Shown piece after piece: positions 42,749-52,170 of a stretch of 64,000 bases of DNA. Each line of letters opens with the position of its first letter. The stretch's first letter is position 1. Source of the DNA: Myxococcales bacterium (GTDB lineage Bacteria > Myxococcota_A > Polyangia > Haliangiales > Haliangiaceae); contig JADJUF010000001.1 of the NCBI GenBank assembly GCA_016717005.1, forward strand, positions 434,001 through 498,000. The letters are read 5' to 3'. The notes below the pieces were generated by a model. It saw only the letters and a list, made by a program, of their open reading frames with translations. It ran no database searches and was not told where the DNA came from. Position numbers and translations under genes: made by a program.

Positions 42749-44599
42749 ATGTCCCTCCAGGCGGTCGCGACCTCCGATGGCCACGTCGCGGTCGTGGCCG
42801 ACGGCCGGCTGACCCTGTACGCGCTCGACGGTGGCGCCCCGGTCGCGTCGACCGAGGTCGTCGGCGATGCGATCGTGTTGTGCGGGAACCACCTGCTGGT
42901 CCACGCCCACGACAACCTCGCCAGCCTGCTGACGCTGGTCTCGATGCCGGACCTGACGGCGATCTCCTGCGTCGAGCTGGCCGCCCCGACCCGCCTGCTC
43001 GGCGCGAACGCCTCGTTCGCGCTGGTCGATCGCGGCGATCAGGCGTTCGTCGTGCAGGCCACCGGCGGCAACCTGGCGGTGGTGCCGCTGCGTCCGCCGG
43101 CGGCGTTCGACGCGGCGTTCGGGCTCGACGGCGATCAGTTCCTGACCTTCGGCCGACGCGGGACCGAGACCTGGGACGCGGCCGAGCGCCGGCCCCAGGC
43201 CCGGATCGGCCTGGCCCTGCCGAGCGACGTCCGTCAGTTCGGGGTCGCGATGCGCGCCAGCGCGCTGTGGATGAGCAGCGCGGGCCCGGGCCTCAGCGTC
43301 GCCCGGCTGTCCGACGGGCGGGTCACGTCGCTCCGCCTCGACGCGCCGGCCAAGGACGTCCGCGGCCACCGCATGCTGTCGTGGCTGGTGGCCCAGATCG
43401 GCGCGGATCAGGTCGCGATCAACCTGGCGCTGCGGGTGATCGAGCCGCTCGATCACCTCGGTCGCGTGCTCACCCTGGCGCCGGTCCGCGATCGGGACGG
43501 CAGCGCCTACGCGGTGGTCCTCGACGGTGACCGGCTGATCACGCACCTGCTCGGCGGCGACGGCGGCCGAGCGTGGGCGACGCCGCCGCCCCCCGGGGCC
43601 GCGCCGGCAGGGCCCTCGCCGCGCGCCGAGCCATCCCTGCCCGCATCGCTGGCGGCCGAGGCGCCACGGGAGGCCCCGCGCGTCCAGACGGTCAGCGACC
43701 GCCTGGCGGCGCGGCGCGCGCCGACGCCCGCGCGCGCGGCGGCCGAGGGTCCGCCCGCGCCGCTGGTCGCGCCCGCGCCGCCGACGACGACAGCGCTGCC
43801 GCCGACGACGACAGCGCTGACGCCGACGCCGACGCTGACCGCGCCGACGCCGGTGCCCGCGCGACGCGCGGCCCTGCGCCCCGCCGGCGCGCCCGCGCCT
43901 CCGATGACCAGCGGACCGGCGGCCACCGACGACGACTGGCGCGACACGCTGCTGGGGTGGGCGCGGGCGCCGTCGGGGCCGATGCCCGCGTTGCGGGGCA
44001 CGCCGCTGGCGCTCCTCCATGAGCGCGTCGACGGCCCCGCGACCTGGCCGATCCTCTGCACGCTGTACGCGGCCTGGCTCGACGGCGCCAGCGATCGCGG
44101 GATCGCGATCGCGGAGCTCGCGGCCCGCGCGGCGCCCGCCGACGATCGCTGGCGCGAGGCGCTGGGCGTGGGCGCGCTCGATCGCGACGGGCTGGTGGTG
44201 TGGGACCGCGGGCGCGCCCAGCTCGCCGCCGCGGTGGGCGAGTTCCTCGACGGGCGTCCGCCACGCGCCATCGAGGTCATCACCGGCGGCGCGCCGCGTC
44301 CCCCCGGGCCGGGCCTGCTCCGCCTCGACGTCGAGGTCGGCCGGACGCCGCGGATGACGGCGCTCGACCTCGCCGACCAGATCGGCGTGCTCGCGTGGTG
44401 CGAGCCCGAATCGACGCCGGCCCGCGCGGCCCGCGCGGCGCTCGAGCGCGGGCGCCTCGAGGCGTGGCTCCGCGGCTTCCCGCTGGCGACCTCGGTGGAC
44501 GTCAGCGCGGTGTCCTTGCGCGCGGGCGAGTGCCTGGTGTGGCTGGCGGCGCCCGGCGCGGCCGACCACCCCGGTGCGCCGCCGCGCTGGCGCCCGTGA
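42749..44599 (+). CDS. propeller-like/linker/C-domain protein A (cassette partner of DUF4157)
   Basis: 616 aa, no recognised family. Residues 1-280 are beta-rich, with blade-like repeats (SDGHVAVVADGRLTLYAL, LLVHAHDNLASLLTLVSMP, FALVDRGDQAFVVQATGGNL). A linker (about 285-400) is Pro/Ala/Thr-rich and opens with QTVSDRLAARR. The C-domain (about 400-616) has DWRDTLLGWARAPSG, ATWPILCTLYAAWLDG, APADDRWREALG and ends SLRAGECLVWLAAPG. A second copy (47262-49334) has the same three parts and aligns from the first Met. Each copy follows a DUF4157 gene, so a chaperone, adaptor or immunity role for that protein is proposed by context only. No signal peptide or TM helix. Confidence 0.75.
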   Translation: MSLQAVATSDGHVAVVADGRLTLYALDGGAPVASTEVVGDAIVLCGNHLLVHAHDNLASLLTLVSMPDLTAISCVELAAPTRLLGANASFALVDRGDQAFVVQATGGNLAVVPLRPPAAFDAAFGLDGDQFLTFGRRGTETWDAAERRPQARIGLALPSDVRQFGVAMRASALWMSSAGPGLSVARLSDGRVTSLRLDAPAKDVRGHRMLSWLVAQIGADQVAINLALRVIEPLDHLGRVLTLAPVRDRDGSAYAVVLDGDRLITHLLGGDGGRAWATPPPPGAAPAGPSPRAEPSLPASLAAEAPREAPRVQTVSDRLAARRAPTPARAAAEGPPAPLVAPAPPTTTALPPTTTALTPTPTLTAPTPVPARRAALRPAGAPAPPMTSGPAATDDDWRDTLLGWARAPSGPMPALRGTPLALLHERVDGPATWPILCTLYAAWLDGASDRGIAIAELAARAAPADDRWREALGVGALDRDGLVVWDRGRAQLAAAVGEFLDGRPPRAIEVITGGAPRPPGPGLLRLDVEVGRTPRMTALDLADQIGVLAWCEPESTPARAARAALERGRLEAWLRGFPLATSVDVSAVSLRAGECLVWLAAPGAADHPGAPPRWRP

Positions 44600-44711
44600 T
44601 CCGCGCGGCGCTGTCATGACCACAACCGCGCCCGAGGTGGCGCGCGCGACGCGGCAATCGGCCACACCAGCGACGGGATCGTAGGGCGGGAGGTTTGCCA
44701 CGATCCTCTCG

Positions 44712-44717
44712 TATGAT
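44712..44717 (+). promoter_or_regulatory. candidate -10 box (TATGAT) upstream of second DUF4157 gene
   Basis: TATGAT in CGATCCTCTCGTATGATGG. The CGATCCTC word also precedes the first DUF4157 gene. The start would give a leader of about 20 bases carrying GGAG. Confidence 0.4.
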
Positions 44718-44744
44718 GGGGCGTCAATCTGCGCTGGAGTCGTC

Positions 44745-47207
44745 GTGACTGAACTAGCTGTACCTGTTCCTGCGACCACCGCTGCCCAGGACCTCGAGGC
44801 TCCGCCTCACCGCCGCGCGCCTGTCGAGCCGCCCCCCGCCAGCGCGCCGGCGCCGAGCGAGGCGCCCGCCGGCGGCTTCCAGGCCTACTCGTACGGCGCC
44901 GCCGTGCAGCGCCAGGCGTCCGCCGCCGCCACCACCGAAGACGTCCACGCGGTCGCCGCCCACGGCGTCGCCGGCGGCGGCGGGCCGCTGCCGTTCGGCG
45001 ACCAGATCGGCGCGGCGTTCGGCGCGCACGACGTGAGCGACGTGCGCGCGCACGTCGGCGGGGACGCCTCGACCGCCAGCCACGCGCTCGGCGCGCAGGC
45101 CTACGCCACCGGCCGCGACGTCGCGTTCGCGGGCACCCCCGATCTGCACACCGCCGCGCACGAGGCGGCGCACGTGGTGCAGCAGCGCGCCGGCGTGTCG
45201 CTCAAGGGCGGCGTCGGCGAGGCCGGCGATCCCTACGAGCAGCACGCCAACGCCGTCGCCGACGCGGTCGTCGCCGGTCGCTCGGCCGAGCCGATCCTCG
45301 ACAGCATGGTCGGGCCCGGCGGCAGCGGCGGCACCAGCGTCCAACGCCAGGCCGTCCAGTTCTGGTCGGGGCACGAGCACCGCGCCGTCGGCAACCTCGC
45401 GGCGGTGCTGGCGACCGGCAACGCCGACTTCCGCGCTGGCGAGATCAACCGGATGCGGCAGCAGTTCCATCCGACCCGCCCGGGCGAGACCTTCGACAAC
45501 CACGACTTCGCCGACGGCTCGATCGACGCGATGGGCGATCACCACTCGACCGACCCGACGCTGGTCGGGCTCGAGCGCCGAGGCCGCGGCGTCAACCGAG
45601 TCCGGACCAACGACCGGATCATCGCCGACCCCGAGGGCGGCGCGTCGGTCGCCCTGCCCCAGAGCATCTCGTTCGGCGCGGCCAACGAGTTCGGCGGCGA
45701 CTTCGACAAGAACCCGGCGGCGCTGGCGCGGGAGAACCACGACGACGATCCCATCGGCCACGACTTCCTGGTGATGGTCATGGGCGCCGAGACCAACATC
45801 AACCACTTCTTCCCGCTCAACGGCAACGAGTACCGCGCGCACCACGCGTCGGCGCTGCGGGCGGCGCGGGCGAGCTTCGCCGCGGCCCAGGCCGGCAACC
45901 AGGCGCTGGCCAGCGCCAACGCCCGCCAGGCGATGCTCGAGGAGGGCTTCGCCGCCCACTTCCTGGCCGACACCTTCGCCGCAGGGCACATGGCGCCGCG
46001 CGCGCTCGACCGCATCTCCGAGAGCGGCCTCGACGAGGGCGAGCTGGGGCTCAACCGCAGCAAGCACTGGCACGACGCGCTCAACGCGGTCACCGGATCC
46101 GCGGGCCTGCCGACCACGCGCGGGCGCTTCCACGGCGACGACACGATGACCGGGCGCGAGCTGACGATCATCGGCGAGGACGCGGCCGCGTCGCTGCGCG
46201 AGGTGCTGACCACGGCCGCCGGCACCCCCGAGCCGGCGTCGTTCCAGATCGCCGCGCCCGCGGTGGCGGAGATCCTGGCGACGCCGGACTACGCCCCGAT
46301 CTGGCGCGGCATGATGGGCGACTACGAGCAGGACCTGCGCGCCGCCGAGCGCCGCGGCAAGGCCGGCGAGTCGATGACGTCGGACGGCGGCACCACGACG
46401 TCCACCGCCGAGATCGCCGGCGCCATGCGCGGCAACGTCTTCGGCGGCGAGCGCGTGCGGCTGCCGCGCCTGGCCGCGTCGGAGTGGAACGGCCCGACCC
46501 TCAACTTCACGGTCACGCTCGAGGGCCGGCCGGCCCCGGCCGGGACCCAGGTGTGGGTGCAGTTCTTCGACAAGGATCTCGGCTTCGATCGCGCGGCCAG
46601 CGGCCACACCGCCGGCACGCTCGCCAGCGACGCCGGCGCTGGCCTCAACGACACCGACGAGAAGATCGGCGGCCCGCGCCTGGTGACGCTCGTCGACGGC
46701 GGCGTCGGCACGATCACCTCGCCCGAGGATGACGCCGGCGACGTCTACGCGGTGCTGTTCGCGAAGGAGTCGCGGCTGGAGCCCGACGCGACCCCGACCC
46801 GGCTCGGCACGTTCGAGCCGACCGAGGTCCCGATCGGCCGCACCGAGACCCAGGGGACCAACCGCGGCCGCGTCGAGCACGAGATCACCGTGTCGGGCCT
46901 GGGCTGGTCGGGCAAGACGCTGCGCTTCCGGGCCACCGCCGACGGTCGCCCGGTCACCGGCCGGACGCTGTACCTGCGCTTCTACGACAAGGACGCCGGC
47001 TTCGACCGCGACGAGCGCGGCAACCTGCTGTCCGACGTGATCGACTCCGACGAGGCCATCGGCGGCATCGAGCAGATCCAGGTCAGCAACGGCGAGGGCT
47101 GGATCACCGCGACCGGCGACGCCGACGACTCCGGCGACACCTACGGCGTGGTGTACCTGGACGCGGCGTGCCAGACGCCGCTGGCCCGCTCGCCCGTCAT
47201 GCCGTGA
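44745..47207 (+). CDS. DUF4157 protein with phospholipase-C-like zinc site and tandem beta domains
   Basis: 820 aa. The GTG start is set by GGAG five bases upstream. DUF4157 at about 80-190: GAAFGAHDVSDVRAHVGGDA, then the metal motif HEAAHVVQQ (His 139 and 143), and EQHANAVADAVV. Residues 205-420 resemble zinc-dependent phospholipase C / S1-P1-type helical enzymes: FWSGHEHRAVGNLA, GHDFLVMVMGAETNINHFF, and EEGFAAHFLADTFAAGHM. Two related beta-sandwich repeats follow (about 590-690 and 715-815; VWVQFFDKDLGFDRAASG and LYLRFYDKDAGFDRDERG), perhaps membrane- or glycan-binding. No signal peptide. A secreted or injected lipase-like effector is inferred. Partner propeller-like gene B starts 54 bases later. 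Confidence 0.8.
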   Translation: MTELAVPVPATTAAQDLEAPPHRRAPVEPPPASAPAPSEAPAGGFQAYSYGAAVQRQASAAATTEDVHAVAAHGVAGGGGPLPFGDQIGAAFGAHDVSDVRAHVGGDASTASHALGAQAYATGRDVAFAGTPDLHTAAHEAAHVVQQRAGVSLKGGVGEAGDPYEQHANAVADAVVAGRSAEPILDSMVGPGGSGGTSVQRQAVQFWSGHEHRAVGNLAAVLATGNADFRAGEINRMRQQFHPTRPGETFDNHDFADGSIDAMGDHHSTDPTLVGLERRGRGVNRVRTNDRIIADPEGGASVALPQSISFGAANEFGGDFDKNPAALARENHDDDPIGHDFLVMVMGAETNINHFFPLNGNEYRAHHASALRAARASFAAAQAGNQALASANARQAMLEEGFAAHFLADTFAAGHMAPRALDRISESGLDEGELGLNRSKHWHDALNAVTGSAGLPTTRGRFHGDDTMTGRELTIIGEDAAASLREVLTTAAGTPEPASFQIAAPAVAEILATPDYAPIWRGMMGDYEQDLRAAERRGKAGESMTSDGGTTTSTAEIAGAMRGNVFGGERVRLPRLAASEWNGPTLNFTVTLEGRPAPAGTQVWVQFFDKDLGFDRAASGHTAGTLASDAGAGLNDTDEKIGGPRLVTLVDGGVGTITSPEDDAGDVYAVLFAKESRLEPDATPTRLGTFEPTEVPIGRTETQGTNRGRVEHEITVSGLGWSGKTLRFRATADGRPVTGRTLYLRFYDKDAGFDRDERGNLLSDVIDSDEAIGGIEQIQVSNGEGWITATGDADDSGDTYGVVYLDAACQTPLARSPVMP

Positions 47208-47248
47208 TCGCCGGCGGCCCGCGCGACCACCCGCGGATCGTTCCGGCG

Positions 47249-47254
47249 TAAGAT
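47249..47254 (+). promoter_or_regulatory. candidate -10 box (TAAGAT) for propeller-like gene B
   Basis: TAAGAT ends 7 bases before the ATG at 47262. The in-frame ATG at 47253 would lie inside this box. Confidence 0.4.
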
Positions 47255-47261
47255 GGCGGCG

Positions 47262-49334
47262 ATGCTCGCCGAGGCTGTCTCGACACCCGACGGCCACCTC
47301 GTCGCCGTCGCGGGTGGTCGCCTGACCGCGTATGCCCTCGCGACCCGACGCGCGGTGGCGTCGACCGAGGTCGTCGGCGATCACCTGGTCAGCGTCGGCA
47401 GCGCCGTCCTGGTCCACGCCCGCGACAGCCTGGCCAGCCTGCTCACGCTGATGTCGGTGCCCGACCTGACCGCGCTCGCGTGCATCGAGCTGGCCGCGCC
47501 GACCCGGCTGCTCGCGGGCGCCGGCACCTACGCGCTGGTCGACCGCGGCGATCAGGCGTTCCTGGTGCAGACCGCCGGCGGCAACCTGGCGGTGCTGCCG
47601 CTGCGCCCGCCGGCCGCCTTCGCGCGCGCGTTCGGGCTCGATCCGGCCCAGCTGGTCACGTTCGGCGAGCGCGGCACCGAGATCTGGGATCCGGGGACGC
47701 GCGCGCCGCAGGCCCGCCTGGCGCTGCCCTGGCCCGACGACACCGTCGAGGCCGGCGCGACGCTGCGCAGCGCGGCGCTGTGGCTCGCCGGCGCCGCGCC
47801 GGAGTTGACCCTCGCGCGGCTGTCCGATGGCCGGTTGTCGACGGTCGCGCTCGCCCACCCGCCGCGCGACGTGCGCGGGCATCGCGCGGTGTCGTGGCTG
47901 GTGGCCACCGTCGGCGCCGAGCCGGTCGCGATCAACGCGGCGCTGCGCACCGTCGAGCCGCTCGTCAGCGCCGCCGGGCCGATCGTCGCCCTGGCGCCGG
48001 TGCCCGACCGCGAGATCTGCGCCCACGCGATCGCCATCGACGGCGATCGCCTGCACGTCCAGCTCCTCGGCGGCGACAGCGGTCGGGCCTGGTCGACGCC
48101 GCGCGCGACCCCGGACCTCGAGGAGGACGCCCCAGCGGGCCCGGGCCCGATCGCCGCCCACCGCGCCGACGACGCCCCGGCGGCGCCGTCCCCGACGCCG
48201 GCGCCGAGCGCGCCGACGAAGCCCCCGGCACCGCGCAAGTTCCAGACGGTGTCCGATCGCCTGGCCGCGCGCAACGCGATCCCGGCCGGGATGGGGACGC
48301 CGGGCCCGACCGCGGCGCCACCGTCGCCGCCGTCCGCCGCACCGTCGCCGCCGGGGCCGGCGCGCAGCGCGTCGCTCGCCGCACCGTCGACGCCGGGGCC
48401 CGCCGCGCCGTCCGCACGGCCGGCGCTCAGCCCGCCGCTCGCCGCACCGTCGACGCCGCGGCCCGCCGCGCCGTCCGCACCGCCGGCGCTCGACGCGCCG
48501 CCCGCCGGACTGTCGTCGGCGGGGCCCGCCGCGCCGTCCGCACCGGCGGCGCTCGGCCCGTCGCTCGCCGCACCGCCGACGGCGGGGCCCGCCGCACCGC
48601 CGCCTGCCCGCACGATCGCGCCAGGCGGACCGACGAGGTCGTCGCCCATCCTCGCCGCCGCGGCGCCGACCGGCCCTGGCGCCTGGCGCGACGAGCTGCT
48701 GCGGTGGGTCCGCGCGCCGGGCCAGCCGTGCCCGGCGCTGGCGTCGTCGCCGCTCCGCGACGTGCTCGCGCGGGTGCCGACCGGCCCGGCGACCTGGCCG
48801 ATCGCGTGCGCCCTGTACGCGGCCTGGCTCGAGGGTGACAGCGAGCGCGGCCGCGCGAGCGCGCAGCTCGCCGCGCTGGCGGCGCCCGCCGACGACCGCT
48901 GGACCGAGGCGCTGGGCGGCGCCCTCGCCGCCAGCGGCCTGGCCTGGTGGGACCACGGGCGCGCGCACCTGGCCACCGCGGTCGGCGACTTCCTCGACGA
49001 CCGCCCCCCGCAGCTGATCGAGGTGGTCGGCCGCGCCGGGCCCGCCCGCCGGCCGCCGCCGACCGGGTGCTTTCGTCATCCGATCGCGACCACGGTCCGA
49101 GACCAGGTCGTCGCCCTCGCCGACCAGCTCGGCGCGGTCGGGTTCTACCACCCGCTGCCGTCGGCGCGGCTGGCCCTGCGGCGCGCGCGGCTCGAGGCCT
49201 GGCTGCACCGCCTGCCGCTGATCACCACGGTGCCGACGTTCGGGATCAGCGTGCGCGCCGACGAGTGCCTGGTGTGGCTGGCGCCGGACGACGCCCAGGA
49301 CCACCCGGCGGCGCCGCCGCCCTGGCCCGCCTGA
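47262..49334 (+). CDS. propeller-like/linker/C-domain protein B (paralogue of A)
   Basis: 690 aa from the ATG at 47262, chosen because MLAEAVSTPDGH aligns residue for residue with MSLQAVATSDGH of protein A. The N-terminal beta region has the same blades (VLVHARDSLASLLTLMSVP, YALVDRGDQAFLVQTAGGNL, PFxxDVRGHRxxSWLVA-type segments). QTVSDRLAARN again opens the linker, which is longer (about 180 residues of Pro/Ala repeats such as GPAAPSAPPAL). The C-domain is strongly conserved (WRDELLRWVRAPGQ, ATWPIACALYAAWLEG, APADDRWTEALG, GDFLDDRPPQLIEVV) and ends RADECLVWLAPDD. The gene converges on the AAA+ gene with only nine bases between stops. Function unknown. Confidence 0.75.
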   Translation: MLAEAVSTPDGHLVAVAGGRLTAYALATRRAVASTEVVGDHLVSVGSAVLVHARDSLASLLTLMSVPDLTALACIELAAPTRLLAGAGTYALVDRGDQAFLVQTAGGNLAVLPLRPPAAFARAFGLDPAQLVTFGERGTEIWDPGTRAPQARLALPWPDDTVEAGATLRSAALWLAGAAPELTLARLSDGRLSTVALAHPPRDVRGHRAVSWLVATVGAEPVAINAALRTVEPLVSAAGPIVALAPVPDREICAHAIAIDGDRLHVQLLGGDSGRAWSTPRATPDLEEDAPAGPGPIAAHRADDAPAAPSPTPAPSAPTKPPAPRKFQTVSDRLAARNAIPAGMGTPGPTAAPPSPPSAAPSPPGPARSASLAAPSTPGPAAPSARPALSPPLAAPSTPRPAAPSAPPALDAPPAGLSSAGPAAPSAPAALGPSLAAPPTAGPAAPPPARTIAPGGPTRSSPILAAAAPTGPGAWRDELLRWVRAPGQPCPALASSPLRDVLARVPTGPATWPIACALYAAWLEGDSERGRASAQLAALAAPADDRWTEALGGALAASGLAWWDHGRAHLATAVGDFLDDRPPQLIEVVGRAGPARRPPPTGCFRHPIATTVRDQVVALADQLGAVGFYHPLPSARLALRRARLEAWLHRLPLITTVPTFGISVRADECLVWLAPDDAQDHPAAPPPWPA

Positions 49335-49343
49335 GCCGCGCGG

Positions 49344-51420
49344 TCACGTCGACGCGCCGTCGAGGTAGACCCGGCCGGTGGCGGCGGCCTCCTCGGCGGC
49401 GGCGGCGGTGAGGTGGCGCATGCGGATCTCGGCGCCCTCGCGCGCGGCCGCGTAGGCCGCGCGCAGGACCGAGTTCTTGATCTCGCCGCCGGCGAGATCG
49501 AGCTTGGCCAGGCGCTCGTAGTCGATGCGCTCAGCGGTCGGCACCGACGGCGGCAGCATCAGCCGCCAGATCTGCGCGCGCTCGAGCGCCTCGGGGCGCT
49601 CGAAGTGGATCTTGAACGCGATCCGCCGCTCCGAACGCGTTGTCGAGCCCCTTCTTCAGGTTGGTCGTGAGCACGGCCGTCCCCTCGAACCGCTCGACCA
49701 GCTGCAGCAGCACGTTCACGTTCATGTTCGAGAACCGATCCGACGCGTGCTGGACCTCGGTGCGCTTGGTGAACAACGAGTCGGCCTCGTCGAACAGGAG
49801 CATCGTCGTGTCGGGGCGGGCCTGCTCGAAGATCCGGGTCAGGTTCTTCTCGGTCTCGCCGATGTACTTGTCGACGATGCTGGCGACGTTGATGCGCAAG
49901 AGCGACAGCCCCAGCTCGTGGGCGATGACCTCGGCCGACAAGGTCTTGCCGGTGCCGGGCGTGCCGTCGAACAGGCAGGTGATGCCGAGGCCGCGCTTGA
50001 TCGTGCGCCGCAGGCCCCAGCGGCGCAGCACCAGGTCGCGGTTGCGCGCGGCGCTGATGATCTGCTCGAGCTGGTTGCGCGCGTCGGGGCGCAGCACCAG
50101 ATCGTCGAGCGACACCGTCGACGCCTGCAGCTCGGCCAGGCTGCCGATGGTCTGGGTCAGCTGGCCGCGGGCCGCGGCGTCGACGATCGGCAAGGTCAGC
50201 GGTCGACCGGGGCCGGCGGCCGCCACCGCGGCCCGCGCCGCCGCCCGGACCTGGGCCGGCGTCAGGTTGATCGAGCGCGCGAACGCGTCGAGGTCGAGGT
50301 CGGCGTCGAGCGCGACGGTCGCGGGCAGGTTGAGCAGCCACAGGTGGGCCGCGTCGATGTGCTGGGGCCGGACCACGTGCTCGTACCGGTAGACCACCAG
50401 CTGCTCGAGCTCAGGCGCCAGCGCCGCGTCGTCGATGACCTGCAGCACCGCCACCACCGCGTGCGCGGTCAGCGCCCGGGCCACCGCCGCCGACAGCGCG
50501 GTGCCGGCGCCGTTGATCGCGGCGATCCACTCGTGGGCGTCGGTGATGACCAGGAGCTCACCGCCGGCGGCGGCCTCGGCCGCGGCCGCGTCGATCGCCT
50601 CGACGATCACCGCCGGGTTGGCGCCGCGCAGGCGAGCGGCGTCGACGACCAGGAGCCGCCGGCCGAGGTGCCCGGCGACGGCGCGCACGAGCACGCCGCG
50701 CCCCGAGCCAGCGCGGCCCTGCACCAGGACCGCGACGCCGCGCGGGTGATCGAGGCCGGTCCGATCGAAGCGAGCCTCGGGTTCGACGTCGCCGACGCCG
50801 GCCAGGAACTGCACCAGCTCGCCCGCGCGCTCCGGCAGCGGCACGTCGTCGAGCGTGATCGACGGCGTCACCAGCGTGGCCAGGCCCTCGAGCCGCGCGC
50901 CCACGGCCCGGCGCCCGCGCAGCGCCGCCGGCAGCCAGGTCGCCGGCACCAGCTCGCGCCGGCCCGGCAGCTCGATCGGCGGGATCCGCACCAGGCCGGC
51001 CCGGCGCAGCGGCGCGTCGACGGCGAGATCGGCGTAGAGCGCCTGGCGGTCGGCGCGCGACGCGGCGAGCGCCCGCCCGGCCAGCGCCATGTCGACCCAG
51101 TCGCGGGCGGTGCCGTCGAAGCGGCGCAGCACGGCCAGGAGGGTCGGGTCGAGCGCCGGCGCGGCGCACAGCCACAGCAGGTCGATCGCCGCCGGCGACA
51201 GGCCGTGGCGCCGGGCCAGCTGGGCGTCGGGCAGATCGACGCCGGCCGCGGCCGCCGCCTCGATCGCCGCCGCCAGGGCCGGCCGCGGATCGACGATGCG
51301 CGCCGCCGCGGCCGGATCGACCGCGCGCTCGAGGACGGCCTCGGCCAGCGCCAGGCGCGCGTCCAGGTACGCCGCCACCAGCGGCAGGTGATGCTCGGCG
51401 GGCAACTCGATCGCGGCCAT
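49344..51420 (-). CDS. two-domain AAA+ ATPase, frameshifted near arginine finger
   Basis: Corrected length about 691 aa. N-terminal helical domain (residues 1-190), a degenerate first AAA domain (VLVQGRAGSGRGVLVRAV, LLVITDAHEW), and an intact second one: Walker A DGTPGTGKTLSAEV, Walker B TMLLFDEADSLF, sensor-1 TAVLTTNLKKGLDNAF. At about 49631 one extra base breaks the frame. The other frame continues with RRIAFKIHFERPEAL, LPPSVPTAERIDYERLA and KNSVLRAAYAAAREG, the arginine-finger and lid regions, to the stop at 49344. It is similar in layout to the ATPase found in contractile-injection-system loci (Afp15/PVC15 type), consistent with the DUF4157 neighbours. TATCAT lies eight bases before the ATG at 51420. 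Confidence 0.8.
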
Positions 51421-51428
51421 CGCCGGCG

Positions 51429-51434
51429 ATGATA
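51429..51434 (-). promoter_or_regulatory. candidate -10 box (TATCAT) for leaderless AAA+ gene
   Basis: TATCAT on the minus strand, 8 bases before the ATG at 51420; no Shine-Dalgarno sequence. Confidence 0.45.
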
Positions 51435-51474
51435 CTCGGTCGGCGGCGGCGTGCGCCCGTAGACCACCCACTCG

Positions 51475-51560
51475 CGCCGACGACCGGCGCCGACCGCGAC
51501 CGGCGCCGACCGGCGACCGGCGCCGACGGTGACCGACCGCGGCCGGCGCCGACCGCGCGT
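51475..51560. repeat. short GC-rich tandem repeat (CCGGCGCCGACCG type)
   Basis: Four to five copies of CGACCGGCGCCGACCG-like units between the AAA+ promoter and the end of the shell operon. The GGCGCC core is self-complementary, so strong hairpins can form. It may terminate the shell operon. Confidence 0.6.
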
Positions 51561-51568
51561 CCCGGCGA

Positions 51569-52170
51569 CTACCGGAACAGCCGGCCGCGCAGCTCGGGCG
51601 CCGGCTGCGCGATCCGCTCGAGATCGACCAGCCGATCGCCGGCGGCGGCGGCGGCGGCCGCGGCCGCGGCCTCGATCGAGCTCAGCGCGCCGGTGAGCGT
51701 GAAGTAGGCCTTGCCCGCCAGGTCGACCGCGAGCCGCACGTCGCGCACGGTCACGTCGGCCGCCTTGCACGCGGCGTCGGCGGCCGCGATGGCCGCGCAC
51801 ACGGTCGAGGTCTCGATGATCGCGAGCGCCTCGGCGTCGGCGTCGGCGGCCCAATCGACCGGCACGACCACGCCCGCGGCGGCGAGCATCGGCCAGACCT
51901 GGGCGTCGGCGTAGGCCAGCTCGACCGAGTCGCGCAGGCGCTCGCGCGCCGCGTCGCCGCCCGCGGCCATCGCCTCGTCGACCTCGGCCACGCCGCCGGC
52001 GAGCACGACCAGGTGCTTGCCGCCCGACAGCGTCCGCGACGACACCAGCACCGCCGGCGCGCGCTTGAGCGCGGCGTCGGCGACGACCACGCCCCGGGCG
52101 ATCGTGGTCAGCTCGAGCAGCCCCAGCGCCGGCCCAGCCGCGACCGTGGTCGCTGCCCCGTCGGCCCTGC

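Noticed and set aside
44754..49304. Minus-strand open frame of 1516 codons across the DUF4157/propeller genes
   Set aside because: Extreme Arg/Gly/Asp bias and antisense to two genes with coherent repeats and motifs; typical shadow in high-GC DNA.
38694..51420. Complete contractile injection system
   Set aside because: No sheath, tube, baseplate, spike or tape-measure gene is present; only effector-like and ATPase genes are.
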